Assembly (NCBI GenBank): GCA_021325635.1
Contig: JAJPGV010000030.1
Coordinates: forward strand, 1 to 64,000
Direction of reading: 5' to 3'
Origin: Chloroflexota bacterium
GTDB lineage: Bacteria > Chloroflexota > JAJPGV01
Length of the DNA: 64,000 nt
Shown here: piece by piece, positions 7,878-16,705 of the stretch
Layout: the number at the start of each line of letters is the position of its first letter
Position numbering within the stretch: position 1 is the first letter of the stretch
Translations under genes and position numbers: made by a program
Notes under the pieces: model-generated
Databases searched by the model: none
Told to the model about the DNA's origin: nothing
Seen by the model: the letters and a program-made list of their open reading frames with translations, nothing else

Positions 7878-9733
7878 GCGTCGCCGTCGAAAACCTTCCG
7901 CGCGAGGAAGGCTCGCTCCGCAGCGACCGCATCCGCAACGTCGCCATCATTGCCCACGTGGATCACGGCAAGACCACCCTGGTTGATGGTCTGCTGCGGC
8001 AGAGTGGCGCCTTCCGTGACCACCAGGTGGTGGCTGAGCGCGTGCTCGATTCGAACGACCAGGAGCGCGAGCGGGGCATCACCATCTTCTCCAAGAACGC
8101 CTCGGTCACCTACCGCGACTACCTGATCAACATCGTGGACACGCCCGGTCACGCCGACTTTGGCGGGCAGGTGGAGCGTGTCCTTGGCTCGGTGGATGGC
8201 GCGCTGCTCATCGTCGACGCGTTCGAGGGCACCATGGCGCAGACTCGCTTCGTCTTGAAGAAGGCGCTCGAGCTGGGGCTGCAGATCGTGGTCGTGATTA
8301 ACAAGATCGACCGGCCGGGCTGTGAGCCGTATCGCGCCCTCGATCAGGTGTTCGATCTGTTCGTTGAGCTCGACGCGAGCGATGCGCAGCTGGACTTTGC
8401 GCACGTGTTCGCTTCCGCCCGCAACGGCACCTGCCGCTTGGAGATGTCGGAGCCCGATACCAATCTCGAGCCGATCTTCAAGCTGATCGTGGAGCGCATC
8501 CCGGCGCCCAGCGTAGGTGCTAGGCCGGAGCCGGTCATGCATGTCACCAGCCTCGACTATTCTGAGTACGTGGGCCGCCTGGCCGTCGGCCGGCTGCGGC
8601 AGGGGATGCTGCGGGTGGGACAGACGGTGACTCACATTGGTGAGCAGGGAGTCGCCAAGAAGGTTCGGATCACCAAGATCCTGTACCCGGAGGGCATCAA
8701 GCCCAAGGAGATCCAGGAAGCAGTCGCGGGCCAGATCATCTCCGTTGCCGGCGTGCCGGATTTCAACATCGGCGACACGTTGACGGGCGAAGAGCCCGCG
8801 CTGGCGCTGCCGCGGATCGAGGTCGACCCGGCTACCATCGCCATGCGCTTCATGGTTAGCGAATCCCCATTCTGCGGCCTGGACGGTGGACGCTTTCTCA
8901 CCTCGAATCACCTGATCGAGCGACTCGAACGGGAAGCGCTGGCGGATGTGGCGCTGCGGGTTGAGCGCGGCGGCGAGACGGGCGCGTTCCCGGTGTCAGG
9001 CCGGGGCGTGTTGCACCTCTCGGTGCTTATCGAAAAGATGCGGCGGGAGGGCTATGAGTTCCTGGTGGGTCGACCCAAGGTCATCACCCGCGAAATGGAT
9101 GGCGTGATCATGGAGCCTATCGAGACCATCACTGTAGACGTTCCAGAGCCCTACTCCGGGGTGGTGATCGAGGAGATCAACAAGCGTAAGGGCGAGATGC
9201 TGGACATGGTGCTGGACAGTGGCCACGTCCGGCTGATCTACGACATTCCTGCCCGCGGGCTGATTGGCCTCCGCACCCGGCTGCTCACGTTGAGCAAGGG
9301 CTACGCCGTGTTCCAGCAGCTGTTCAAGGGCTACGAGCGCCTCAAGGCGTCGATTCCGCAAAGACCTACCGGCGTGCTCATCTCCAAGGAGCGCGGCCAG
9401 TCAGTGGGTTACGCCCTGTGGAAGCTCGAGGACCGCGGCACCATGTTCATCGGCCCCGGCGTCGACGTCTATCCCGGCATGATTGTGGGTGAGCACTCAA
9501 AGGCCGGCGACCTGGTGATCAACGTCACCAAGGGCAAGCAGCTCACCAACATGCGCACCCACGCCTCCGACGACGCGATCCTGCTCACGCCGCCGCGGCA
9601 GCTCTCGCTGGAAGAGTGCCTGGAGTTCCTCAACGACGACGAGTGCCTCGAGGTTACCCCCAAGAACCTCCGCCTGCGCAAGATCATCCTCGACGAAAAC
9701 GACCGCCGCCGCGCGGAGTCCCGAGCCGGATAG
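7874..9733 (+). CDS. typA: Ribosome-binding GTPase TypA/BipA
   Basis: 619 aa, full length. G motifs: [22 protein letters not shown] and NKID. The N-terminus starts with [14 protein letters not shown] after 16 extra residues. Domain II, the EF-G III/V-like domains and the BipA-specific C-terminal domain ([20 protein letters not shown] and the following [12 protein letters not shown]) are all present. BipA acts as a 50S assembly factor and stress translation GTPase, which fits coupling to an RNA helicase. Confidence 0.96.
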   Translation: MSVAVENLPREEGSLRSDRIRNVAIIAHVDHGKTTLVDGLLRQSGAFRDHQVVAERVLDSNDQERERGITIFSKNASVTYRDYLINIVDTPGHADFGGQVERVLGSVDGALLIVDAFEGTMAQTRFVLKKALELGLQIVVVINKIDRPGCEPYRALDQVFDLFVELDASDAQLDFAHVFASARNGTCRLEMSEPDTNLEPIFKLIVERIPAPSVGARPEPVMHVTSLDYSEYVGRLAVGRLRQGMLRVGQTVTHIGEQGVAKKVRITKILYPEGIKPKEIQEAVAGQIISVAGVPDFNIGDTLTGEEPALALPRIEVDPATIAMRFMVSESPFCGLDGGRFLTSNHLIERLEREALADVALRVERGGETGAFPVSGRGVLHLSVLIEKMRREGYEFLVGRPKVITREMDGVIMEPIETITVDVPEPYSGVVIEEINKRKGEMLDMVLDSGHVRLIYDIPARGLIGLRTRLLTLSKGYAVFQQLFKGYERLKASIPQRPTGVLISKERGQSVGYALWKLEDRGTMFIGPGVDVYPGMIVGEHSKAGDLVINVTKGKQLTNMRTHASDDAILLTPPRQLSLEECLEFLNDDECLEVTPKNLRLRKIILDENDRRRAESRAG

Positions 9734-9788
9734 TCGGCCCGCGACGTCATCCGCCGGCAGAAGCCTGCAGGCTGCTGCATACCGGGCG

Positions 9789-9864
9789 GTCATCCTGAGC
9801 ATCCAGTGCAGGATCCTCTCTGCGCCCGCCAAGGGATGCTTCGCTCGACCTTCAAGATGACACC
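9789..9864. repeat. Dispersed palindromic intergenic element, copy A
   Basis: GTCATCCTGAGC at one end and AAGATGACA at the other are imperfect inverted ends, and GGGATGCTTCGC lies between them. A related copy is at 50895-50964. Both sit between convergent genes (here typA and malQ). Confidence 0.5.
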
Positions 9865-9883
9865 GGCCTCCCGGACGTCGGGG

Positions 9884-11365
9884 CTAATGCGCCAGCTGTC
9901 CGAAGGGATACTGTTCCGGCTGCATTGGTACTTCCTCGGCTTGCCGCGGCTGGCGGCCGTACGTCGCCGTCAAGTCCAGCAGGCGCTGCCCTAGCTCGTC
10001 GCTCAGCGGCGCATCGAGCCGCCAGCCCCAGTTCCCGGAGCCATGTCCCGGGAAGTTGAAGCGCGCGTCGTTGCCCAGCGAAAGCAGGTCCTGAGCCGGA
10101 CAGATCGCCAGCACCGCTACCGATGCTTCGGCCAGGCGGATGAAGTCCCAGGCTACGTCGTGGGCGTCCGTGCCGAGGTAGCGCCGGACCGCGTGCTGCT
10201 GATTTTCGGGCAGCAGCGCGTACCAGCTGGTCGTGGTGTCGTTGTCATGCGTGCCGGTGTACACGACACAGTCAGCGGAGTAGTTGTGCGGCAGGTACGG
10301 ATTGCTGCCGTCGCCGTCGAAGCCGAACTGCAGGACCTTCATGCCCGGATAGCCGAGCGCCTGTCGAATGGCCACCACGTCGGTGGTGATGAGGCCCAGG
10401 TCCTCGACCACAATCGGCAGCTCGCCCAGCTGCCTGCCGAGCTCTCTGAACAGCGCCAGGCCGGGGCCCTTGCGCCACTCGCCCTTGACGGCTGTGGGCT
10501 CGCTTGCCGGTATCGCCCAATACGCCGCGAACCCTCGGAAATGGTCGATCCGCACGATGTCCACCAGCTCCAGCGTGCGCCTCAGCCGGTCCGCCCACCA
10601 GCGGTAACCGTCCTGGGCCATGACCTCCCAGCGGAACAGCGGATTGCCCCAGCGCTGGCCCGTCTTGGAGAACAGGTCCGGTGGCACTCCCGCCACTTCC
10701 AGCGGTCTGCCCAGCGTATCGAGCTCGAACAGCTCGGGATGGGCGCGAACGTCGATGCTGCCATCGGCTACGAAAATCGGGACGTCGCCGAGGATACGGA
10801 TCGAGCGCTCGTTGGCGTAGCCCTTCAGCGCGCTCCATTGCCGGTCGAACACGTATTGCAGGAACCGCTGATAGCCGGCCTCGTCCGGATGGCTCGAGCA
10901 GCAGACGGACACATAGCTGTCCAGCCAGTACGCCGCGCGTGCGCAGAAGTCGGTATACGAGCCATCCGGTCGGAATCGACCGAAGGCCTGGCGCAGCAGC
11001 CGCTCCTTGGCCCCGCGGACGCCTTCGTAGTCGATCCCAGGACCGCCGCCCCGCGGCAGCTCCGCCAGCTCTTCCGGATGAAGCAGCTCGTCGGCGACCA
11101 GGGAATCCAGCGAGATGAGGTCAGGGTTGCCGGCAAAGGCCGAGCTGGATGCGTAGGGGGAGTTGCCGTAGCCTGTCGGACCGAGTGGCAGCACCTGCCA
11201 GACCTGCTGCCCTGCCGCAGCCAACCAATCGGCGAAGCGATATGCGTCCGGGCCGAGGTCGCCTATGCCATGCCCGCCGGGCAGCGAAACGACGTGCAGG
11301 AGCACCCCGCTGGCCCGACCCTTCGGCCACCCGCCCACCATAGCGCATAGCGTAGCCGGTTGCAT
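9884..11365 (-). CDS. malQ: 4-alpha-glucanotransferase (amylomaltase, GH77)
   Basis: 493 aa. It transfers alpha-1,4-glucan segments between oligosaccharides in glycogen/maltodextrin metabolism. GH77 signatures: WQVLPLGPTGYGNSPYAS near residue 60, RIDHFRGFAAYW with the nucleophile Asp, IVVEDLG with the acid/base Glu, and YTGTHDNDTTTSWY with the third carboxylate. A start at the internal ATG (11341) is equally possible because the family fold begins at RASGVLLHV. It lies 21 nt after the 65-aa membrane protein and probably ends the rsfS operon. Confidence 0.93.
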   Translation of the reverse strand: MQPATLCAMVGGWPKGRASGVLLHVVSLPGGHGIGDLGPDAYRFADWLAAAGQQVWQVLPLGPTGYGNSPYASSSAFAGNPDLISLDSLVADELLHPEELAELPRGGGPGIDYEGVRGAKERLLRQAFGRFRPDGSYTDFCARAAYWLDSYVSVCCSSHPDEAGYQRFLQYVFDRQWSALKGYANERSIRILGDVPIFVADGSIDVRAHPELFELDTLGRPLEVAGVPPDLFSKTGQRWGNPLFRWEVMAQDGYRWWADRLRRTLELVDIVRIDHFRGFAAYWAIPASEPTAVKGEWRKGPGLALFRELGRQLGELPIVVEDLGLITTDVVAIRQALGYPGMKVLQFGFDGDGSNPYLPHNYSADCVVYTGTHDNDTTTSWYALLPENQQHAVRRYLGTDAHDVAWDFIRLAEASVAVLAICPAQDLLSLGNDARFNFPGHGSGNWGWRLDAPLSDELGQRLLDLTATYGRQPRQAEEVPMQPEQYPFGQLAH

Positions 11366-11386
11366 GCCAAGGCCGGAAGCCGCTGC

Positions 11387-11584
11387 TTACTGCGTCAGCA
11401 TTTCCCAGCGCGGATGTTGGCGGCGGAGCAGCACCCGCACCATGCGCCGCAGCCGCGGCACGGCGTAATGGGGCGCCGCCAGGCCGAGGAGCAGGCCCAG
11501 CACTATGCCGGCGACGCTGCTCGATACGATCCCGGCGATCAGGAAGCGTTCATGGTGACGCTCGTCGTCAGCTGTGTCGCTCAC
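11387..11584 (-). CDS. Small single-pass membrane protein (65 aa)
   Basis: Starts at a GTG whose last bases form the stop of rsfS (GTGA overlap). One hydrophobic segment is visible, FLIAGIVSSSVAGIVLGLLLG, with a charged N-terminus and an Arg-rich C-terminus (RRMVRVLLRRQHPRWE). No family is recognised. The overlap with rsfS and the 21-nt gap to malQ support a real gene. Confidence 0.6.
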   Translation of the reverse strand: MSDTADDERHHERFLIAGIVSSSVAGIVLGLLLGLAAPHYAVPRLRRMVRVLLRRQHPRWEMLTQ

Positions 11585-11964
11585 TGGACCCTCACCAGGG
11601 TTTTGGCTCCTTCCCACAGGTCTTCGAGGCGATAATAATCGCGCTCTGCTGGCTTGAAAATATGGCATACCACGTCTCCAAAGTCCACCAGGACCCAGCC
11701 GGAGCCCTGTTCGCCCTCGACGTGCACCGGCCGAACGCCCTCTTCACGCAGAGCCTCCTCGATGCCTTCGACCACGGCTTTGACCTGCCTGTCGGTCGAA
11801 GCGCTGCAGATCACGAAGTAATCGGCCATCGACGTCGAATCGCGAATGTCGAGCAGAAGGACGTCCTCCGCCTTCTTGTTGGCCGCCGCGTCGACGGCGG
11901 CGCGGGCAATGTCCGCGGCGTCCTGGATCCCTGCCTTCGGCTTGCTGGTCTGACGCGTTACCAA
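11581..11964 (-). CDS. rsfS: Ribosomal silencing factor RsfS
   Basis: 127 aa, full length. It binds ribosomal protein uL14 and blocks subunit joining in starvation. The signatures VLLLDIRDSTSMADYFVICS, VEGEQGSGWVLVDFGDVVCH and FKPAERDYYRLEDLW are diagnostic. It starts at TTG (11964) inside the end of the upstream lipoprotein gene (7-nt overlap). rsfS commonly lies next to nadD, and here nadD is about 1.2 kb upstream on the same strand. Confidence 0.95.
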   Translation of the reverse strand: MVTRQTSKPKAGIQDAADIARAAVDAAANKKAEDVLLLDIRDSTSMADYFVICSASTDRQVKAVVEGIEEALREEGVRPVHVEGEQGSGWVLVDFGDVVCHIFKPAERDYYRLEDLWEGAKTLVRVQ

Positions 11965-12275
11965 GGGCTGGGCAGATCTCCCAGGGCGCTATCCACTGCG
12001 AGTCCGCTGCTGCTGATGCCACCGGCCACCGGGAGTGGCAGCGCTGCCGGTGCCATCTGCGCTGGCAGGGCATGGTCCCCGTTAGAGTCGGCAGGGCCGC
12101 TCTGTGGCGACGGCAGGTTGACGATGTTCGGCGGCAGCTGCGGTCCTCCGCGCGGCACACCGGACGTATCGCAAGCCGCCAGGATCGCGGCTATGGATGC
12201 GACCGCGCACAGGAGACGAAGCGCCGTGTATGGCCGGCGCCGGCTGCGCCGAAGAAACGTCATCTGTCTCAACAT
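11958..12275 (-). CDS. Small putative lipoprotein (105 aa)
   Basis: From the ATG at 12275 (MLRQMTFLRRSRRRP) there is an Arg-rich N-terminus and a hydrophobic stretch ending in the lipobox LAAC. A Pro/Ser/Gly-rich, probably unfolded tail of about 65 residues follows. Seven nucleotides overlap rsfS and 8 nt separate it from the 51-aa gene upstream. No family is recognised. It could have a cell-envelope role. Confidence 0.6.
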   Translation of the reverse strand: MLRQMTFLRRSRRRPYTALRLLCAVASIAAILAACDTSGVPRGGPQLPPNIVNLPSPQSGPADSNGDHALPAQMAPAALPLPVAGGISSSGLAVDSALGDLPSPW

Positions 12276-12283
12276 TGGAAAGG

Positions 12284-12439
12284 CTAGCGCACCTGAGTGC
12301 CGAAGATCCCGATCAGGGTTGCGCCCAACAGCGCCAACATGGGGATCATAGCCAGCCATTTACCCCAGCGCTGCCACCCGGTGGGGCGCTGAGCAGTGGA
12401 GCGTGACGGCGTCCGGCCACGGTTTCGCGACTTCGGCAT
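12284..12439 (-). CDS. 51-aa single-pass membrane protein
   Basis: ATG at 12439, stop TAG at 12284-12286. The basic N-terminus MPKSRNRGRTPSRSTAQR is followed by WQRWGKWLAMIPMLALLGAT, one membrane helix, and a short tail. The MPKS start and basic-then-helix layout recall the actinobacterial division protein CrgA, which has two helices and is longer, so this is only a resemblance. It is the first gene of the run leading to rsfS and malQ. Only 44 nt separate it from the divergent lipB. Confidence 0.55.
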   Translation of the reverse strand: MPKSRNRGRTPSRSTAQRPTGWQRWGKWLAMIPMLALLGATLIGIFGTQVR

Positions 12440-12483
12440 CCGTTGTCGGGGTGGAGTATATCAGCGCCGGATGGGGGACAATG

Positions 12484-13167
12484 ATGTTCGTCATGCTGTG
12501 CTGCGAGGTCGTCCGGCTGGGGTTGATTGGCTACAACGACGCGTGGAGGTTGCAGCAGGACCTGGCCCATCAGCGCGCTCGTATGACAATCCCCGACCAG
12601 CTGCTGCTGCTCGAGCACCCGCACGTCTTCACGCTGGGCCGCCGCGGTCGAACCGAGAACGTCCTGTCCAGCGACGAGGAGATCGCCGCCGCCGGAGCCG
12701 AGCTGATCCACAGCGATCGCGGAGGAGACGTCACCTACCACGGCCCCGGCCAGTTGGTGGCCTATCCCATCGTGTACCTGGATCCTCGAGCGCGCGACGT
12801 GCCCGCCTACGTGCGGCGGCTCGAAGAGGCGGTCATCCGCACCCTGGCGGATTTCGGCATTGCGGCCGCTCGCGAGTCCGAGTTTCCGGGTGTGTGGGTG
12901 GGGGAGGAGAAGATCTGCGCCGTTGGGGTGAAGATCGGCGAGTGGGTAACGATGCACGGCCTGGCGTTGAACGTGGACACCGACATGAGCTTCTTCGGCC
13001 ACATCGTGCCCTGTGGCATCGTGGGCAAGGGCGTAACCTCCATGGCCCGCCTGCTGGGCCGTGCGCCGGCGATGCAAGAGGTGATGGACTGCTTCGAGCT
13101 GCGCTTCGGCCAGGTGTTCGAGCGGGAGATGCTGCCTATGCCGCTGCCGGTGGGCGGTCGGGATTGA
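12484..13167 (+). CDS. lipB: Octanoyl-[acyl-carrier-protein]:protein octanoyltransferase LipB
   Basis: Transfers octanoyl groups from ACP to lipoyl domains, the first step of lipoate synthesis. RGGDVTYHGPGQLVAYP, GVWVGEEKICAVGVKI and HIVPCGIVGKGVTS (active-site Cys) are diagnostic. The ATG at 12484 is chosen because GGGGGA ends 5 nt upstream; 12481 and 12493 are alternatives. The 3' end overlaps the convergent nadD by 32 nt. LipA is not in the window. Confidence 0.93.
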   Translation: MFVMLCCEVVRLGLIGYNDAWRLQQDLAHQRARMTIPDQLLLLEHPHVFTLGRRGRTENVLSSDEEIAAAGAELIHSDRGGDVTYHGPGQLVAYPIVYLDPRARDVPAYVRRLEEAVIRTLADFGIAAARESEFPGVWVGEEKICAVGVKIGEWVTMHGLALNVDTDMSFFGHIVPCGIVGKGVTSMARLLGRAPAMQEVMDCFELRFGQVFEREMLPMPLPVGGRD

Positions 13168-13762
13168 GATACAGCCCATGCTCGTAGATGTAGGCGAGCA
13201 CGCCGCTGGGTACCAGGTAACGGATCGATAGGCCGCTGGCCACCCGCGCACGCAGCTCGGTGGACCAGATGGCCAGCTCGGGGATGCGCACCGAGTGCAC
13301 TCGCCGCTCGACTCCCGGCAGCTGGCGTTCCAGCAGTCTCAGACTGAAGGAGTGATACCCCGGCCTGTTCACCGCGATGAGCTGGCACATACGCAGCAGC
13401 TTCTCTGGTTCATGCCAGGTCGGCAGATCGGCCAGCGCATCCTCTCCCAGGATGAAGAAGAGCTCGGCGTCCGGTCCCAGCTGCCGCTGCAGCAGCGCGA
13501 TGGTGTCGACCGTGTACGAGTATCCGGGGCGATCCACGTCAACGGTCGAGATCTCGAAGTACGGATTGTCGGCGATGGCCACGTTGAGCATGGCCAGCCG
13601 GTGCTCGGGCGCCGATACGGAGTAGCCGGGCTTGTGCGGCGGCCGGGCTGACGGCACGAAGATGACGCGCTCCAGGCTCAGGGCGTGGCGCGCCTCCTCA
13701 CCTGCCACCAGATGGCCGTAATGGACGGGATCGAACGTCCCGCCGAGGATGCCGACCCTCAC
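13136..13762 (-). CDS. nadD: Nicotinate-nucleotide adenylyltransferase NadD
   Basis: 208 aa. It adenylates nicotinate mononucleotide in NAD synthesis. The nucleotidyltransferase signature GGTFDPVHYGHL is at residues 7-18. FILGEDALADLPTWHEPEKL and the C-terminal IWSTELRARV (the ISSTxxR-type motif, here WSTELR) are present. The start is GTG in a GTGA overlap with the MscS gene, so the two are co-transcribed. The last 10 codons are antisense to lipB. Confidence 0.95.
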   Translation of the reverse strand: MRVGILGGTFDPVHYGHLVAGEEARHALSLERVIFVPSARPPHKPGYSVSAPEHRLAMLNVAIADNPYFEISTVDVDRPGYSYTVDTIALLQRQLGPDAELFFILGEDALADLPTWHEPEKLLRMCQLIAVNRPGYHSFSLRLLERQLPGVERRVHSVRIPELAIWSTELRARVASGLSIRYLVPSGVLAYIYEHGLYLNPDRPPAAA

Positions 13763-14331
13763 GCCTGGGGGCTGGCCGGTGCTTGGCTTTCCGGTGACCG
13801 CACCTCGAGCCGCCGGTTGATGACGATCTCCGTGAAGAGCACGGCGTTGGGGACGACGATCATCTGGCCGCTGTCGGTTCGCAGCAGGGTGGTCCGCACC
13901 CGAATGTCCTCAACCGAGCCGCTGAAGTCCTTGACGGAGATCAGGTCGCCGATCAGGAACGGCTGTTCCCACAGCAGGTACAGGCCCGCCACCAGGTTCT
14001 TCAGCACGTCCTGGATAGCGAAGGTGATGGCCAGGCTCAACGCTCCCAGGAAGGCCAGCAGCCCGGTCAGCTGCACGCCGAAGATCTGGGCGATCCAGAT
14101 GATGCCGATGACCAGCGCCGCCAGGTAGCTCAGCCTGCCCAGCAGGATGGCCAGGTTGGCGTTGCGCTGCGTCAGCTTGCTCGCTCGCCAGCCCGCCTGG
14201 GCTCGCCGGCCGGCGATCATCATGGCCAGGGCGATGATGACCGCCTCCAGCAGCGCCACCGAAAAGTGGGGGACGTTGGCAACGACGGTCGTGTCGTAGA
14301 ACTTGAGGAAACTGTCGCGAAGCTCGCTCAT
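13759..14331 (-). CDS. Small MscS-like mechanosensitive channel
   Basis: 190 aa, short for MscS (E. coli 286 aa). Three hydrophobic segments are visible. The third contains a pore-helix-like stretch, GLLAFLGALSLAITFAIQDVLKNLVAGLY cut here into its first 20 residues and the FAIQDVLKN loop. The beta domain follows (PFLIGDLISVKDFSGSVEDI, RTDSGQMIVVPNAV). The large C-terminal cytoplasmic alpha/beta domain is missing, ending in an Ala/Pro/Ser tail. It probably relieves osmotic pressure. It is coupled to nadD by a GTGA overlap. Confidence 0.85.
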   Translation of the reverse strand: MSELRDSFLKFYDTTVVANVPHFSVALLEAVIIALAMMIAGRRAQAGWRASKLTQRNANLAILLGRLSYLAALVIGIIWIAQIFGVQLTGLLAFLGALSLAITFAIQDVLKNLVAGLYLLWEQPFLIGDLISVKDFSGSVEDIRVRTTLLRTDSGQMIVVPNAVLFTEIVINRRLEVRSPESQAPASPQA

Positions 14332-14358
14332 GCGCCGGCTTCATCTTAACCGCCGTGT

Positions 14359-16602
14359 TCACCGCGAGAGACGCACGGAAGCGAGCGTGACGGGCTGGCC
14401 GTCGACGCTGACAGCCAGCTGAAACGCTCCCTCGGCCGCCGGGATGTGCAGCCGGAACTGGTCGCGGTAGCGCTCGCCAGGCTGCCATTGCGTGGCTGGC
14501 TGCTGTGGCACCAGCCCACGGGTGATGAGGACGTTGCGCGTCTGCCCCTGGGTCAGCTGAATGGATACGGTGGGCTCGCGGGCGAGTGGCGAGCCGGCCT
14601 CCCAGAACAGCGTTAGATGCGCCAGGTCCCCGGCCCGGAAGCTGTCGCGTTCGGTGTCCTGGCCAACCAGCGTCAGGCTGTAGCCCAGCAGCTTCAGCGA
14701 TCCCAGCTGGCCTGCCAGGGGATGGGGAATGCGCAGCTCGGCAACACTTGGCGGCTGCTGGGCCGCCGCCACGCTGACCGCGCCCAGCACCAGGCGATCG
14801 CCCGAACCTCCGGCAGTTACTGGCAGCCGGAGGCCGCTGTCCGGCGCGTACATGCCCACCTCAACCTCGTACGACCCCGGCGGGGTCCCCGGCAGCACCA
14901 GCAGACCGTAGTTGTCTTCGATGCGATCTCCCGGCTTCCATTCACCGGTGGGACGAGCGCCGCCCGCCGGATCGCTGTCGCGCTGGGCCCAGATGTTGCC
15001 GTCACCATCGATCAGGTGGGTGAACACTTTGTCATTCGCCGGCGCTGACGCGATCGCCTGCCAATCCAGGCCCAGCTGCAAGACCTCGCCCGACGCCACG
15101 GGCTGTGGGGTCAAGGTGTAGCCGCTGAGGTGCGCGAAGCCGCCAATGGTGGCGTCTTGGGCGCGGACCAGCGGCGCCTGCGCCGTGGGTACGGCGAAGG
15201 CCACCAGCCGCACGTTGCCAAACCACTGGTTCTGGATCTCGTAGTCCTTGCCGGCCAGCCACTGCTCTACGAAGCCGTTCGGGTCGCTGCCGTTCGTCCC
15301 GTACAGGACCAGCCACAACCGCTGATACTGGCTGTTCAGCTGCCCCAGCGTGGCTGCCGTCTTGTCCGGAATGAGCGGCCGGTCGGCCGGCAGGTCAACC
15401 ACAGGGAGGTTGCCGTGATAGTAGTAGGGGAAGATCTGCTCCTGGCCCGGCGCGTTGAGGATGATGGCGTCGCCGGGCCGCTGAGACGTCGTGATGAACT
15501 CGGCGATGCCGCGGTAGTCGTCCCGGGCGAAAGCCGGATTGCCGTAGTAGCCGTACAGCGAGTACCCGGCGGCCAGCAGCACCACCGCCAGCCCGGCTAT
15601 CCTGCCCAATGCCGGCAGCTTGGCCAAGCCTACGCCCAGCAGCAGGGCGAAGCCAGGCAGGGCTACCAGGGCGAATTTGGGGTTGTACACCGGGCTGCGA
15701 TAGCCGGCGGCGAACATCGCCAGCAGCGGCACGGCCACGTACAGCGCCGCCAGCGCCGCGCTCGATCCGTCACGGCTCCGCGCCGCGGCGAGCGCGCCCC
15801 ACGCTGCCAGGCCGGCAGCCACGACCGTCAGGCCGATGGCGACCGGCTCCGCGTTCGCCGACAAGCCCAGCACGTAGCGGAAGGCGGCGTCCGCGAACAG
15901 CTGCGGCCCGGCGTGGAAGGCGTTGGTCGACGGCCAGTGCAGCAGGCTGTCGCCCGCCAGGCGCAGCCACGGTATGAAGGCCAGGACCGCGCAGGCGACC
16001 GATCCGGCAAATGGCCCGATGGCTCGGCGGCGATTCAGCAGCACGTGCAGCCCGTGGAAGGCCAGCACCAGCGCGCCGATGTACTGGCTGTACAGGCAGG
16101 CCGCCATTGCCGCGGCGTAAGCCAGCCACAGCCAGCCCGAACCCTCTGGCGCAGCTGCGCCGGATTTGCTGGAGCGGCTGTGTGTCAGCCGCTCCAGCAG
16201 GTACGTCGCCAGCAGGCCGAACAGCGTCACCTGCACGTACATGCGCGTTTCCTGCGAGTAGTACACGAGCAGTGGCGACACCGCCCCGCAGGCCGAGGCG
16301 AAGAGTCCCGCGCGCCCGCCCCACAGCCTTCGTCCCAGGCTGAACAGCAGGGCCACGACCAGCGTGCCGGCTGCGACCGACAGGGACCGAACCGCGTATT
16401 CGCTCTGACCGGCAAACGAGGTCCAGAAGTGCAGCAGGTAGTAGTACAGCGGCGGATGGATGTCCGCCGCTGCCCCGGTCGTGATCGCCCGCAGCGATTG
16501 CTTGGCCAGGTAGACGCTGGAGCCCTCGTCGTACCACAGGCTCTGGAGCTCCAGCCGCCCCACCCGCAGTCCGAAAGCGGTCAGCAGGACGGGCACGGCC
16601 AT
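14359..16602 (-). CDS. GT39/ArnT-like membrane glycosyltransferase with C-terminal beta domain
   Basis: 747 aa. The N-terminal 400 residues hold about ten membrane helices. The catalytic loop follows helix 1 (LQSLWYDEGSSVYLAKQSL, with the acidic pair) and DIHPPLYYYLLHFW is the second PMT motif. This is the layout of polyprenyl-phosphate sugar transferases (PMT/ArnT superfamily, GT-C fold). The C-terminal 300 residues are two Ig/jelly-roll-like repeats (LSGYTLTPQPVASGEVLQLG and LGYSLTLVGQDTERDSFRAG) probably exposed outside. The sugar and acceptor are unknown. The first helix begins right at the chosen ATG, so the true start may be slightly upstream at a rare codon. Confidence 0.8.
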   Translation of the reverse strand: MAVPVLLTAFGLRVGRLELQSLWYDEGSSVYLAKQSLRAITTGAAADIHPPLYYYLLHFWTSFAGQSEYAVRSLSVAAGTLVVALLFSLGRRLWGGRAGLFASACGAVSPLLVYYSQETRMYVQVTLFGLLATYLLERLTHSRSSKSGAAAPEGSGWLWLAYAAAMAACLYSQYIGALVLAFHGLHVLLNRRRAIGPFAGSVACAVLAFIPWLRLAGDSLLHWPSTNAFHAGPQLFADAAFRYVLGLSANAEPVAIGLTVVAAGLAAWGALAAARSRDGSSAALAALYVAVPLLAMFAAGYRSPVYNPKFALVALPGFALLLGVGLAKLPALGRIAGLAVVLLAAGYSLYGYYGNPAFARDDYRGIAEFITTSQRPGDAIILNAPGQEQIFPYYYHGNLPVVDLPADRPLIPDKTAATLGQLNSQYQRLWLVLYGTNGSDPNGFVEQWLAGKDYEIQNQWFGNVRLVAFAVPTAQAPLVRAQDATIGGFAHLSGYTLTPQPVASGEVLQLGLDWQAIASAPANDKVFTHLIDGDGNIWAQRDSDPAGGARPTGEWKPGDRIEDNYGLLVLPGTPPGSYEVEVGMYAPDSGLRLPVTAGGSGDRLVLGAVSVAAAQQPPSVAELRIPHPLAGQLGSLKLLGYSLTLVGQDTERDSFRAGDLAHLTLFWEAGSPLAREPTVSIQLTQGQTRNVLITRGLVPQQPATQWQPGERYRDQFRLHIPAAEGAFQLAVSVDGQPVTLASVRLSR

Positions 16603-16705
16603 CAGAAGGACCGCCTTCGGATGCGGCGCGGGAGCGCTTTTCCCGCGCGCCGGGGATCTGGTTAGGCCTGACCCCTGGCGCCTGATTCCTGGCCCCTGCC
16701 TCTTC

